Shown here piece by piece: positions 55,302 through 64,000 of a stretch of 64,000 nt of DNA. The stretch covers positions 248,001 through 312,000 of the forward strand of contig CAMVMX010000001.1 of NCBI GenBank assembly GCA_947168665.1, read 5' to 3'. Numbering within the stretch: position 1 is the stretch's first letter; each line of letters starts with the position of its first letter. This stretch comes from an uncultured Bacteroidales bacterium. Its GTDB lineage: Bacteria; Bacteroidota; Bacteroidia; Bacteroidales; P3. A program made the position numbers and the translations under genes. A model generated the notes under the pieces. It was not told the DNA's origin. It did not search any database and saw only the letters and a list, made by a program, of their open reading frames with translations.

Positions 55302-56173
55302 AAATTAATCTGAATAACTACACAACCCCTCCCGACCCTGAAGTCTGGGACCGCATAGAGCGCACTTTGAAAAGGCACACCCTGCGTCGACGCATCACCT
55401 ACGCCGCAGCAGGGCTGTTTCTTGTTGCCGCCATAGCGACAGCCGTCGTGACCCTCACACCCACTGACACTGCCGAGGCTCCCGTTGTGGCCCAAATTAA
55501 TCCGCAATATACGCCCGAAGCAATCACACCTGCTATCGCACCCGAACCTGCCACCGAACCCACCACGGTTTCGGCTGTGCAGAAACAGGATGCCACCGCA
55601 CCGCTTGCTGATCAGTCCGCAGAGACCAATTTAGTCCCCGAGCCAAAACCGGCAATAGAGACCCCCGCCGCCGCACCTGTTGCCCGCATTGCAGCCACAC
55701 CCGCCTCACGGCCCATGAGCATCCCCGCCGCACACAATGCAGAAACAGCCGGAGCAGAGACTACCGCAATAACTGTGGCCGGCAATAGCGGAGAGCCGGA
55801 ATCCGCCGAGCCTGAATGGGACAACACAATACAGAACTCCACACAGACCGCCGCCAAATCGACCTCGTCCAGTCCCTACGATGACACCATCCTTTGGATC
55901 CCCAATATCTTTGCTCCTGGTTCGGGCGACCCCTCTATCAGCACATTCAAGGTGAAAAGCAACCAGCCCAAAGAATATTTCACCGACTATCGCATCATCA
56001 TCTTCAGCCGAAGCGGGCAGCAAGTATACATATCCCACAATATGGAAGAGGGGTGGGACGGCACCTTCAAAGGACGCGAGTTGCCCCAATCGACCTACGT
56101 ATACGTCATTCAATATACCGACAGCCAGAAATTCAAACACCAGCGCAAGGGAACTGTCACCCTGCTCCGATAA
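55298..56173 (+). CDS. anti-sigma-like membrane protein with T9SS type-B sorting domain
   Basis: A 291-residue protein. Residues 1-32 are cytoplasmic (PDPEVWDRIERTLKRHTLRR), and one helix covers ~33-53. A 140-residue periplasmic linker is rich in Pro, Ala and Thr. Residues 200-291 form a CHU_C/gliding-motility C-terminal domain (WIPNIFAPGSGDPSISTFKV, then QVYISHNMEEGWDGTFKG and the end KGTVTLLR). The N-terminal layout is that of an ECF anti-sigma factor, and the 4-base overlap with the sigma gene supports this. Attaching a type-B T9SS domain to such a protein is unusual. That it senses T9SS activity is inference. Confidence 0.8.
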   Translation: MKINLNNYTTPPDPEVWDRIERTLKRHTLRRRITYAAAGLFLVAAIATAVVTLTPTDTAEAPVVAQINPQYTPEAITPAIAPEPATEPTTVSAVQKQDATAPLADQSAETNLVPEPKPAIETPAAAPVARIAATPASRPMSIPAAHNAETAGAETTAITVAGNSGEPESAEPEWDNTIQNSTQTAAKSTSSSPYDDTILWIPNIFAPGSGDPSISTFKVKSNQPKEYFTDYRIIIFSRSGQQVYISHNMEEGWDGTFKGRELPQSTYVYVIQYTDSQKFKHQRKGTVTLLR

Positions 56174-56194
56174 AACAGAACTGACCGGACAAAG

Positions 56195-56231
56195 AAAGCC
56201 TGTTGCGGGGACAATCCTCGTTACAGGCTTT
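56195..56231 (+). terminator. terminator after the sigma/anti-sigma-like pair
   Basis: AAAGCCTGT pairs with ACAGGCTTT across an imperfect inner stem, followed by TGCTTTTCTT. It lies 21 bases after the stop codon. Confidence 0.6.
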
Positions 56232-56279
56232 GCTTTTCTTTGGGCGCAGCGACGGCGGTATGGCTAATGCCTACACACT

Positions 56280-56762
56280 TTACACCTCTCGCACAATATC
56301 GGCATACTGCCCATGGGTCAGCACAAGCAAATCGGAGGGGGCTAACTCTATCTGATAGCCAATCTTGCCCGCACTTACAATGATGCGCTCCACTTCACGC
56401 GCCGAAAGGTGGAAAGTAGTCACATACAATTTCTTCATCCCTACAGGCGAGCACCCTCCGCGCACGTAACCAGTCACCTTGTTAATATCCTTGACGTGAA
56501 TCATCTCCACATGTTTCTCACCTACACTCTTGGCACATTTTTTCAAATCCAGTTCACTCTCCACCGGAACCACAAACACAAAGAAGGCCCCGCTGTCGCC
56601 CCGAGTGACGAGAGTTTTGAAAACACACGCCGGGTCCTCACCCAGCAGGTTGGCCACCGTGAGTCCATCCACAGCATCTTTGCCATGGGGATATTCATGA
56701 GCCGTATAGTCGATGCCTTCCTTGTCAAGAATACGCATCACATTGGTTTTAAATTCTGCCAT
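56280..56762 (-). CDS. ybaK: YbaK-type Cys-tRNA(Pro) deacylase
   Basis: A 160-residue trans-editing enzyme that hydrolyses Cys wrongly attached to tRNA-Pro. It opens EFKTNVMRILDKEGIDYTAH; family features are VFKTLVTRGDSGAFFVFVVP, LDLKKCAKSVGEKHVEMI (with the conserved Lys) and GYVRGGCSPVGMKK. The ATG at 56762 was chosen because residues before it are not conserved. It is convergent with the sigma pair. Confidence 0.95.
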   Translation of the reverse strand: MAEFKTNVMRILDKEGIDYTAHEYPHGKDAVDGLTVANLLGEDPACVFKTLVTRGDSGAFFVFVVPVESELDLKKCAKSVGEKHVEMIHVKDINKVTGYVRGGCSPVGMKKLYVTTFHLSAREVERIIVSAGKIGYQIELAPSDLLVLTHGQYADIVREV

Positions 56763-56825
56763 AATAGATCCAATCAACTTGTTTTTTGCACTGCCGCCAC
56801 TTTGACCGGCCGACAAAAGCAGATG

Positions 56826-56833
56826 CAAAAATA
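56826..56833 (-). promoter_or_regulatory. -7 box for ybaK
   Basis: The minus strand reads AGTTGTATTTTTGCA; the TATTTTTG box lies 63 bases before the ATG. Confidence 0.5.
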
Positions 56834-56929
56834 CAACTTTTTCCGTGAACAACAAACCTTGCCGCACCACTATTATTGACAAGCGGACAAGACTATGACA
56901 GTTTTTTCTTGTATGTCAGAAAAAAAGCG

Positions 56930-56937
56930 TAATTTTG
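56930..56937 (+). promoter_or_regulatory. -7 box for the C10 protease gene
   Basis: TAATTTTG followed by CAG, 44 bases before the ATG at 56982. Confidence 0.55.
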
Positions 56938-56981
56938 CAGTCCGAAAAAACATATACAACAAACAATAAACCAGAGAAAAA

Positions 56982-59384
56982 ATGAACGTTTTCCACAATA
57001 ACGTCAGGCAGGCAGTAGCCACACTGGCAGTTATTTTTTTATGCTCCATCCCTGCATGGGGAGCCCCCGTTGACATCAATGTCGCCAAGCAATGCGCCAC
57101 AAATTTCCTCCTATCCGAAGGGCTGATAAAAGAAACCGACACAGTTTCGCTCTATTCAGTCAACATCCCTTCGGCCAAAACCGACTTCCCCTGCTTCTAC
57201 ATCTTCAACACCGGCGACTTTGGCTTCGTCATCGTCAGTGCCGACGATCGCTGCACCCCCATCCTCGGCTACTCCACCAGCGGACGGTTTGACACAGAGC
57301 GTTGCCCCTCCAACATGAGAGTGTGGCTGGAAAACTACGCCCACGACATAACAGCCGGCATCCTTGCCCAAGCCCCGGACGACCCCGAATCACTGGCTGA
57401 ATGGGACAAACTGAAAACGGCTGCCACGGCCTCCTCCTCGCCCAAAGCCGACGAATTCCTGCTCGAAAGCACTTGGGAGCAGGGATGGGGCTACAACAAC
57501 TACTGCCCCACAATGGGAGGGCAGCATGTGGTGGTGGGCTGCGTGGCCACGGCCATGGCCCAGATTATAAGATTCCACGGCTACCCCCATCGCGGTTTCG
57601 GCAAGAAATCGTACCAGCATTCCGTCTACGGAATCCAGGCTGTAGACTTCGATACCACCAACTACGACTATACCCTCATGCCCAACCATATAGGATATGG
57701 CAGTACTGCTTCCCAACGCGACATGGTGTCACGTCTCTGCTACCACTGCGGCGTTGTGGTGAACATGCAATACCAGCACTCCGGCCACCCCGATGGCAGT
57801 GGTTCATACACCCACCTTGTACCTGACGGGCTGAAATATTTCGGCTATACCGATGCCATCTACTACAGCCGTTCCTCCATCACTGACGACACCGAGTGGC
57901 GCAAAATGATACGCAACGAAATTAACAACCGCCGCCCCATCGAATATGCCGGTGTCGACAGCGAACAGGGCGGCCACGCCTTCGTCCTCGACGGCTACAG
58001 CAGCGGCAACCGATTCCACTTCAACTGGGGCTGGGGCGGATACGGCGACGGTTTCTATACACTCAACACCATGCGAGGATTCACCTCCAGCCAAGAAATG
58101 GTCATCAACATTCACCCCTCCGGCTGGGAAGGCACACTGGCACGTTTCCACGTATCCCCCGACGGCGACGGCGACGGCACCTCATGGCTGCAGACCAACA
58201 GCAACCTTGACGCAGCCATCACCCTTTCAGCTATGGTCGACCGCGACATCTGGATGCGCGAAGGCACTTACTACGGCGACACCACCGCCCCCTTTGCATA
58301 CACCATCAACGCCAAGACCAACATCTACGGTGGTTTCGCCGGCACCGAGACCTCCTTTGACCAGCGCGACCACCGCGCCCACCCCACCATCATCGACGGT
58401 ATGGGGCGCCACGGCGTGCTGCAATCCATTGGCGGAGGCTCCAGCTTAAAGCAAATCAACCTTAACGGCCTCGTACTCCAAAACGGCTACTCGGCCAATG
58501 GCAACACCGTTGAATTGCGCAACGCCACATCGGCCCGCTACATAACCATCCGTAACTGCACCAGCGACAGCGGTGGCCACGTTCTCTACCTCTACGACGG
58601 ACTTGCCCGCAGTTTCGTCATCGAAAACAACCAAGCCCCCGTTGTCTGCTGGATTGAAGGAAGCTCCATGCGGCAAAGTCTCATCAACAACAACCGCGGC
58701 ACCGCCGCCTCTCTCCAGTACGGACGCATCGTCAATAGCGACATCGTCAGCAATGCCGGTCTTGGCGTAGCCGTAGGACTCAGATCCAGCATCCTCAATT
58801 CTATCATCTGGAACAACGACACCTCACTCCGTCTCAATGCCGACCTCACCGACACCACCCTGCGCCATTGTGCCTTCGGCCCCGACATCGACACCTCACT
58901 TCTCGACAGCACCTCTCTCGTCCTTGACAGCATGAACGGCCATCCCCAAGGACCCGGTTTCGTCAATCCTACCAGTCTCCGCGGATTAACAGCCCTCGAC
59001 GAGGCCGACTGGCATCTTGCTCGTGGCTCCCGTTGCATCAACGCTGGCAAACGTACGCAGGAAAGCATCCGCGACGGCGATATGGATGGCTCCATCCGCT
59101 GCCGCCAAAGCTTCATCGACCTCGGCTGCTACGAGACCAACTATCCCCTCTCCGTCCCACAGACTGCGACGGGCAGTCTGGCTGTCTATCCCAACCCCGC
59201 TACCACCGCCGTCACCCTCACCGGTCTTGACGGCACTGACGTAGACCTTTTCGACATGACTGGCCGACGCCTCCTCCACCAATCCGCTTGCCACGCATCC
59301 TGCACCCTCGAGCTATCCTCCCTACCCCAAGGAGTCTACCTCATCAAAACCGCCGGACAGGCCATCAAATTAATCAAGAAGTAA
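56982..59384 (+). CDS. secreted C10 cysteine protease with beta-helix and T9SS type-A tail
   Basis: An 800-residue exported protease of the streptopain/interpain family. The signal peptide covers ~1-28, and an inhibitory prodomain runs to ~150. The catalytic domain at ~155-390 has STWEQGWGYNNYCP, the nucleophile C187 in VVGCVATAMAQII, H332 in GGHAFVLDGYSSG, and FNWGWGGYGDGFY. Residues ~400-715 form a repetitive right-handed beta-helix-like region (NIYGGFAGTETSFDQRDHRA, VLQNGYSANGNTVELRNATS). The last ~75 residues are a Por secretion tail (LAVYPNPATTAVTLTGLDG, YLIKTAGQAIKLIKK), the type-A signal for type IX secretion and surface anchoring. Likely role is degrading host or environmental proteins. 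Confidence 0.95.
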   Translation: MNVFHNNVRQAVATLAVIFLCSIPAWGAPVDINVAKQCATNFLLSEGLIKETDTVSLYSVNIPSAKTDFPCFYIFNTGDFGFVIVSADDRCTPILGYSTSGRFDTERCPSNMRVWLENYAHDITAGILAQAPDDPESLAEWDKLKTAATASSSPKADEFLLESTWEQGWGYNNYCPTMGGQHVVVGCVATAMAQIIRFHGYPHRGFGKKSYQHSVYGIQAVDFDTTNYDYTLMPNHIGYGSTASQRDMVSRLCYHCGVVVNMQYQHSGHPDGSGSYTHLVPDGLKYFGYTDAIYYSRSSITDDTEWRKMIRNEINNRRPIEYAGVDSEQGGHAFVLDGYSSGNRFHFNWGWGGYGDGFYTLNTMRGFTSSQEMVINIHPSGWEGTLARFHVSPDGDGDGTSWLQTNSNLDAAITLSAMVDRDIWMREGTYYGDTTAPFAYTINAKTNIYGGFAGTETSFDQRDHRAHPTIIDGMGRHGVLQSIGGGSSLKQINLNGLVLQNGYSANGNTVELRNATSARYITIRNCTSDSGGHVLYLYDGLARSFVIENNQAPVVCWIEGSSMRQSLINNNRGTAASLQYGRIVNSDIVSNAGLGVAVGLRSSILNSIIWNNDTSLRLNADLTDTTLRHCAFGPDIDTSLLDSTSLVLDSMNGHPQGPGFVNPTSLRGLTALDEADWHLARGSRCINAGKRTQESIRDGDMDGSIRCRQSFIDLGCYETNYPLSVPQTATGSLAVYPNPATTAVTLTGLDGTDVDLFDMTGRRLLHQSACHASCTLELSSLPQGVYLIKTAGQAIKLIKK

Positions 59385-59385
59385 T

Positions 59386-59574
59386 AGAAGCCAAGCCTAT
59401 CCTCCTCCTTCCGTAGCTTTACCGAGTTCCTGTTCAACATCCAGTTCCTACACCGCCACCATCCGCAGCCATACCGGCGGCTTCACCGACTGGAACAAGA
59501 ACACCGAAGACTACCGCGACATCCAGAAAGGCCACTTTGCCACCGACCTCCAAACAGGCGTGCGCACCTACTGA
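59386..59574 (+). pseudogene. remnant of a protein gene, frameshifted
   Basis: Just past the protease stop, one frame reads RSFTEFLFNIQF (near 59413-59448). A second, starting about 59449, reads YTATIRSHTGGFTDWNKNTE then DYRDIQKGHFATDLQTGVRTY and stops at 59572-59574. The two fragments look like parts of one outer-membrane or surface protein broken by a frameshift, without a start codon. I cannot name the family. Confidence 0.4.
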
Positions 59575-59671
59575 TACCCATTTGGGGCACCAACGCCTTG
59601 ACCTATTTTAATACGTCAAGGCGTTGTCTGTTATCTACAATACCTGCATCCAAACCTTCCTATATACCTCT

Positions 59672-59706
59672 ACAAAAAAAACGGGCATCCCGAACAGGAT
59701 GCCCGT
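59672..59706 (-). terminator. terminator of the aminotransferase gene
   Basis: On the minus strand the stem ACGGGCATCC / GGATGCCCGT (59697-59706 and 59681-59690) with a 6-base loop is followed by eight T. It lies 20 bases after the stop codon. Confidence 0.85.
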
Positions 59707-59725
59707 CTATCGACTAATGAAATAC

Positions 59726-61042
59726 TTACTTTACAGGATGATCAGCATGGAATTTCTCCAGACGCTCTTTCAGGTCGGGGAACTGGTCGCGCAACACCAA
59801 TGCCACGCAGGCGCGGATGCCCTGCTTATGGCTGCCTGTAATGTCGAGCGAGATGGCGCTGATGCCATAGCGGATTAACTCGTTCAGCAACTCGATGCCA
59901 CCCATGCCAGGATAGCAGAACGTGAAGTAGAAACCGTCTCCCACGTCCTCGCCCATATCCTTGTCGTAGACGATATAGAAGCCATTGTCCGTGAACATCT
60001 TCTTCATAATCTTGGCCTTCTCGCCATATTCCCTGATGTCCTTCACAAAGTTGAACGTGCCATCGTTGGCCCCCTTAAGCATAGCGGCCATGGCATACTG
60101 CACAGAATGCGCCGTGCCGGAACTGAGGCAGTAGAGCGTGCCGAAAATCAGGGCGCGTCCCAGCTGTGTCTGGCTGTAATAGCGGCCCAGGTCAGGGCAT
60201 TCCATATTGAACAATTTCGGGCTGCAAATCATCATCGCAATACGCTCGCCCGCATAGCTGAACGACTTCGAACCCGAAATCATCAGCACATAATTGTCCG
60301 TATACTTGGCCACCGTGGGCTGGTAGGGAGGCTGGCCAGGCACACTATAGTCCTTGCGGAAATCCATCAGGAAATAAGCATCATCCTCCAGTACCACCAC
60401 ACCATGCTTGTTGGCCATCTCGCCGATAATCTGCAACTCATAGTCAGTGAAGCAGAACCAGGCGGGGTTGTTGGGGCTGCTGTAAATGAGGCAGGCAACA
60501 TCGCCGTCCTTCAGTTCCTCCTCCAGCTTGTCGCGCAGTTTGTCGCCACGGTATTCATACACATCGAATGTCTTCATCGGGATGCCGAGTACGCGGCACT
60601 GTTGCTTCTGCACCGGGAAACCGGGGTCAATAAACAACACCTTCGTCTTCTTGGCATCGTAGCGCGTCAGCGTCAGGAAACTTGCGAAACCGGCCTGCAT
60701 TGAGCCCACCGTAGGCACGCAGCAGTCGGGGGTGACGTCAATATCAAGGAAATTCTTCACAAAGCGGGCGGCCTCGTTCTTGAAGTCAGCCGTGCCATAA
60801 ATCTCTGGGTAGATTGAAGCCACACCACTCTTCAGAGCCTCAATCTGTGCCTGAACACCCACCTGCGGGGCGGGCAAACCGGGAATGCCCATCTCCATCT
60901 TCACAAAGCGCACTCCCGTCTCTTTCTCCACATCCTGAATCATCTTGCGCATTTCGCGGATTGATGCCTTGCCGGGATTGGCAATCTTGTTCTGTTGGGC
61001 TATCCTGTCGATAGTCTCTTTCTGTATAGGTATTTGTGTCAT
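59726..61042 (-). CDS. PLP-dependent class I/II aminotransferase
   Basis: A 438-residue pyridoxal-phosphate enzyme. The co-substrate region has PTVGSMQAGFASFLTLTRYD, YSSPNNPAWFCF and VVLEDDAYFLMDF with the PLP-contacting Asp; the Schiff-base Lys is in MISGSKSFSYAGERIAMM. The N-terminal LGKASIREMRKMIQDVEKET-type stretch (here PGKASIREMRKMIQDVE) is typical of a Bacteroidota-specific subgroup. The amino-acid substrate is not evident; I do not claim LL-diaminopimelate activity despite dapD elsewhere. A clear terminator follows. Confidence 0.9.
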   Translation of the reverse strand: MTQIPIQKETIDRIAQQNKIANPGKASIREMRKMIQDVEKETGVRFVKMEMGIPGLPAPQVGVQAQIEALKSGVASIYPEIYGTADFKNEAARFVKNFLDIDVTPDCCVPTVGSMQAGFASFLTLTRYDAKKTKVLFIDPGFPVQKQQCRVLGIPMKTFDVYEYRGDKLRDKLEEELKDGDVACLIYSSPNNPAWFCFTDYELQIIGEMANKHGVVVLEDDAYFLMDFRKDYSVPGQPPYQPTVAKYTDNYVLMISGSKSFSYAGERIAMMICSPKLFNMECPDLGRYYSQTQLGRALIFGTLYCLSSGTAHSVQYAMAAMLKGANDGTFNFVKDIREYGEKAKIMKKMFTDNGFYIVYDKDMGEDVGDGFYFTFCYPGMGGIELLNELIRYGISAISLDITGSHKQGIRACVALVLRDQFPDLKERLEKFHADHPVK

Positions 61043-61072
61043 GATATTATTATTTTAAATTGTTGTTTACAT

Positions 61073-61999
61073 TCATTTTGTGGCGAAACCCTTCAGCTTG
61101 GCGGCGTTGATGGGACTCACCTCTTTCACTATGTCATATACCTGTTTCTGCTCGTCGGCGGGAGCCGGGGTGAAGATGCTGACAATCTCCGACATCTTCA
61201 CATCCACAAACTGCTGCACACTCAGCAAACCACTCCTGGCGCGGTGTACCTGTTGCAGCATCTGCAGTGCCCCGATAATATTCTTGCGTGCCTGCGGCTG
61301 GTCCTTCGTCATCATGTCCAACCCCATGCGGTGGTACAGATAGTACACCTGATGCAGTGCCGAATAGGCCGAGTTGGTGTGGTTCTCCATGAACCAATAG
61401 CGGGCCTTTTGGCTTTCGCGCCCACTCCAGCCTTTATACTGTTGCTGCGCGTCCGCTGTCTGACAGATTGTGCGGGCCATCTCATAGAAAGGCTCTCCCC
61501 CGCTGGGACCATAACTGTCAAAATAAATACCCAGCATAATATACACATAATACGACAACGCCGACGACAGGTTGCCATAGAACGTGTTAGGGTCAAAATC
61601 AAGAGGCTGGTTTTCGTTGTATGAGAAAATAAAATCGGCCGATTCTATATAGTTGAACAAACCCGTCGTGTACGTCGAATTATACACCGGCCGCCGCATT
61701 TGGACAGAAATCTGCCCCTTGAAATCCGTGGCCGACGACCGCTCGCTCAAAATCAGACTCAGCGAACAGTCTATACGTTCCTCTGGCTGCAGTTCCAAGG
61801 TCGTCCATCGGCGACCATTCACAAAGTCTTCTATGGCCTGCTTCATGCTTTCAAACACCCGCTTGTCCGTCGACTCATAGCCCTGCGTTGACGACAATAA
61901 TTTCTGATTGTTCACCGACACCGCACAACGAAACTCTTGGGCATGCAGCACACCCAAGTTTATAAGGACCAGCAATATAGCCAATACTCGCTTTGTCAT
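61073..61999 (-). CDS. porD: type IX secretion protein PorD (DUF4835)
   Basis: A 308-residue exported protein with signal peptide (VLAILLVLINLGVLHAQ). It begins EFRCAVSVNNQKLLSSTQGY and contains ALSYYVYIMLGIYFDSYGPS and WFMENHTNSAYSALHQVYYL, matching the DUF4835/PorD family associated with type IX secretion. Its exact place in the machine is not certain. The ATG at 61999 is preceded by AGGAG, a Shine-Dalgarno sequence rare in this phylum, and the -7 box lies only 9 bases upstream. It fits the T9SS cargo elsewhere in the window. Confidence 0.85.
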   Translation of the reverse strand: MTKRVLAILLVLINLGVLHAQEFRCAVSVNNQKLLSSTQGYESTDKRVFESMKQAIEDFVNGRRWTTLELQPEERIDCSLSLILSERSSATDFKGQISVQMRRPVYNSTYTTGLFNYIESADFIFSYNENQPLDFDPNTFYGNLSSALSYYVYIMLGIYFDSYGPSGGEPFYEMARTICQTADAQQQYKGWSGRESQKARYWFMENHTNSAYSALHQVYYLYHRMGLDMMTKDQPQARKNIIGALQMLQQVHRARSGLLSVQQFVDVKMSEIVSIFTPAPADEQKQVYDIVKEVSPINAAKLKGFATK

Positions 62000-62008
62000 T
62001 TCTCCTTG

Positions 62009-62016
62009 CAAATATA
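62009..62016 (-). promoter_or_regulatory. -7 box for porD
   Basis: The minus strand reads TATATTTG followed by CAAGGAG, 9 bases before the ATG, implying a leader of only a few bases. The purine-rich AGGAG may still pair with 16S rRNA. Confidence 0.5.
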
Positions 62017-62445
62017 CAAATATTATTCGACATAAAAGTTAAAACATCATCTTTTCATACCCTACGTCTCCCGACAGACTCTCCTAAAGACCTGTCATTG
62101 TAAGTGACATAAAATTTTTCTATGCAGTACCCCCAAAGTGTATCCTCGCAGTATTGAAGGACTCACCACTTCAATGCCACTGGGCAAAAAGAGGACTATG
62201 AAGGGCTCAACACTTTGTTTATTCCCGAATCCAGTCCCCTGATGGGAGGAACGACTGACACCGATGGTCAGATACGCAGAAGTAACTGGTGGAGGGAATA
62301 TCAAGTCGCGCCAGCAATACATTTTCCCGCAAGACACTGACGTGTCGACGATTGGCAATTTTGTAAATTTATGGATGGGCGACTCAGTCATTGGAAACTC
62401 CGATGCAATAATTAACACATGACCGGGCATTTATGAAAGGCGGTT
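62017..62445. other. stretch without a clear gene, possible remnant
   Basis: Of low coding quality on both strands. A plus-strand frame at ~62189-62340 reads KEDYEGLNTLFIPESSPLMG and GQIRRSNWWREYQVAPAIHF with no start. A 111-residue minus-strand frame (62095-62430) is also open but looks less natural. Neither is called. Confidence 0.4.
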
Positions 62446-62471
62446 AGTGGTTGGTGTAACCACCAACCACT
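62446..62471 (+). terminator. perfect hairpin upstream of gyrB
   Basis: AGTGGTTGGTG pairs exactly with CACCAACCACT over a TAAC loop, followed by TTTC. It would end a plus-strand transcript coming from 62017-62445 or insulate gyrB. Confidence 0.6.
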
Positions 62472-62532
62472 TTTCACACGTTAAGACATTCTAATTTTCA
62501 ATTTTTATTGCCGCCGTGTCGGGAAAAATTTG

Positions 62533-62540
62533 TATCTTTG
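62533..62540 (+). promoter_or_regulatory. -7 box for gyrB
   Basis: TATCTTTG followed by CA, 34 bases before the ATG at 62575. Confidence 0.62.
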
Positions 62541-62565
62541 CAAATTATTTGCGACAAAAACGTAG

Positions 62566-64000
<1,435 letters not shown>

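Noticed and set aside
59726..61042. LL-diaminopimelate aminotransferase
   Set aside because: The PLP fold is clear but nothing identifies the substrate, and dapD indicates the succinylase route instead.
62095..62430. 111-residue minus-strand frame
   Set aside because: No promoter, family or convincing coding bias; the opposite strand is equally plausible, so only the interval is described.

Overview
The window reads as a chromosome segment of an anaerobic, fermentative member of the Bacteroidota, most likely Bacteroidales. Supporting signs are type IX secretion (T9SS) sorting domains on several exported proteins, a PorD/DUF4835 protein, Bacteroidota-type promoters (TAnnTTTG behind a T-tract), a TonB-dependent receptor, a Na+-pumping methylmalonyl-CoA decarboxylase operon (succinate to propionate fermentation) and the [FeFe]-hydrogenase maturase HydE. 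GC content looks high for the order and coding is dense. I saw no rRNA, tRNA, CRISPR array or intact insertion sequence, and the genus cannot be named from the sequence.

Layout. 0-2.7 kb (minus): glycosyltransferase, ECF sigma factor and outer-membrane barrel in one operon. 2.8-9.7 kb (plus): tgt, a large T9SS type-B secreted protein, rdgB, a DUF151 nuclease, purine nucleoside phosphorylase and a HAD phosphatase. 9.8-12.4 kb (minus): nucleoid-associated protein and a GH29 fucosidase. 12.5-15.5 kb: GroES-like protein and alaS. 16.1-22.0 kb: GWxTD protein, lipid A-type acyltransferase, glycosyltransferase, gltX and a membrane-anchored OmpH/Skp protein. 22.1-26.1 kb (minus): a metal locus (Cys-rich secreted protein, TonB receptor, HMA protein) overlapping hydE. 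26.3-33.3 kb is accessory: an AT-rich, probably frameshifted NACHT ATPase, a DUF389 membrane protein, a second T9SS type-B protein, and, overlapping it, a CARF-DUF1887 (Card1/Can2-like) nuclease with no CRISPR locus in view. 33.8-39.2 kb (minus): mce, mmdA, a 20-cysteine lipoprotein, an OadG-type subunit, a biotin carrier and mmdB. 39.4-42.5 kb (minus): dxs and a secreted protein. 42.6-48.0 kb: dapD, a lipoprotein, dnaN, ftsX, DUF3098, uppP and truB. 48.0-49.4 kb (minus): an outer-membrane porin-like protein. 49.8-54.6 kb: queA, rarA, an acetyltransferase and an ABC-F ATPase. 54.7-56.2 kb: an ECF sigma gene overlapping an anti-sigma-like membrane protein that ends in a T9SS type-B sorting domain. 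56.3-62.0 kb: ybaK, a C10 protease with a T9SS tail, a gene remnant, an aminotransferase and porD. gyrB runs off the right edge.

How the genes fit together. Much of the window serves the envelope and T9SS: secreted cargo, PorD, OmpH, acyl- and glycosyltransferases, uppP and two ECF sigma factors each tied to an envelope protein. The rest is translation and tRNA modification (alaS, gltX, tgt, queA, truB, ybaK), replication (dnaN, rarA, gyrB) and anaerobic energy metabolism. The two most unusual items are the ECF sigma paired with a sorting-domain-bearing anti-sigma-like protein, and the stand-alone CARF nuclease coupled to a T9SS cargo gene.
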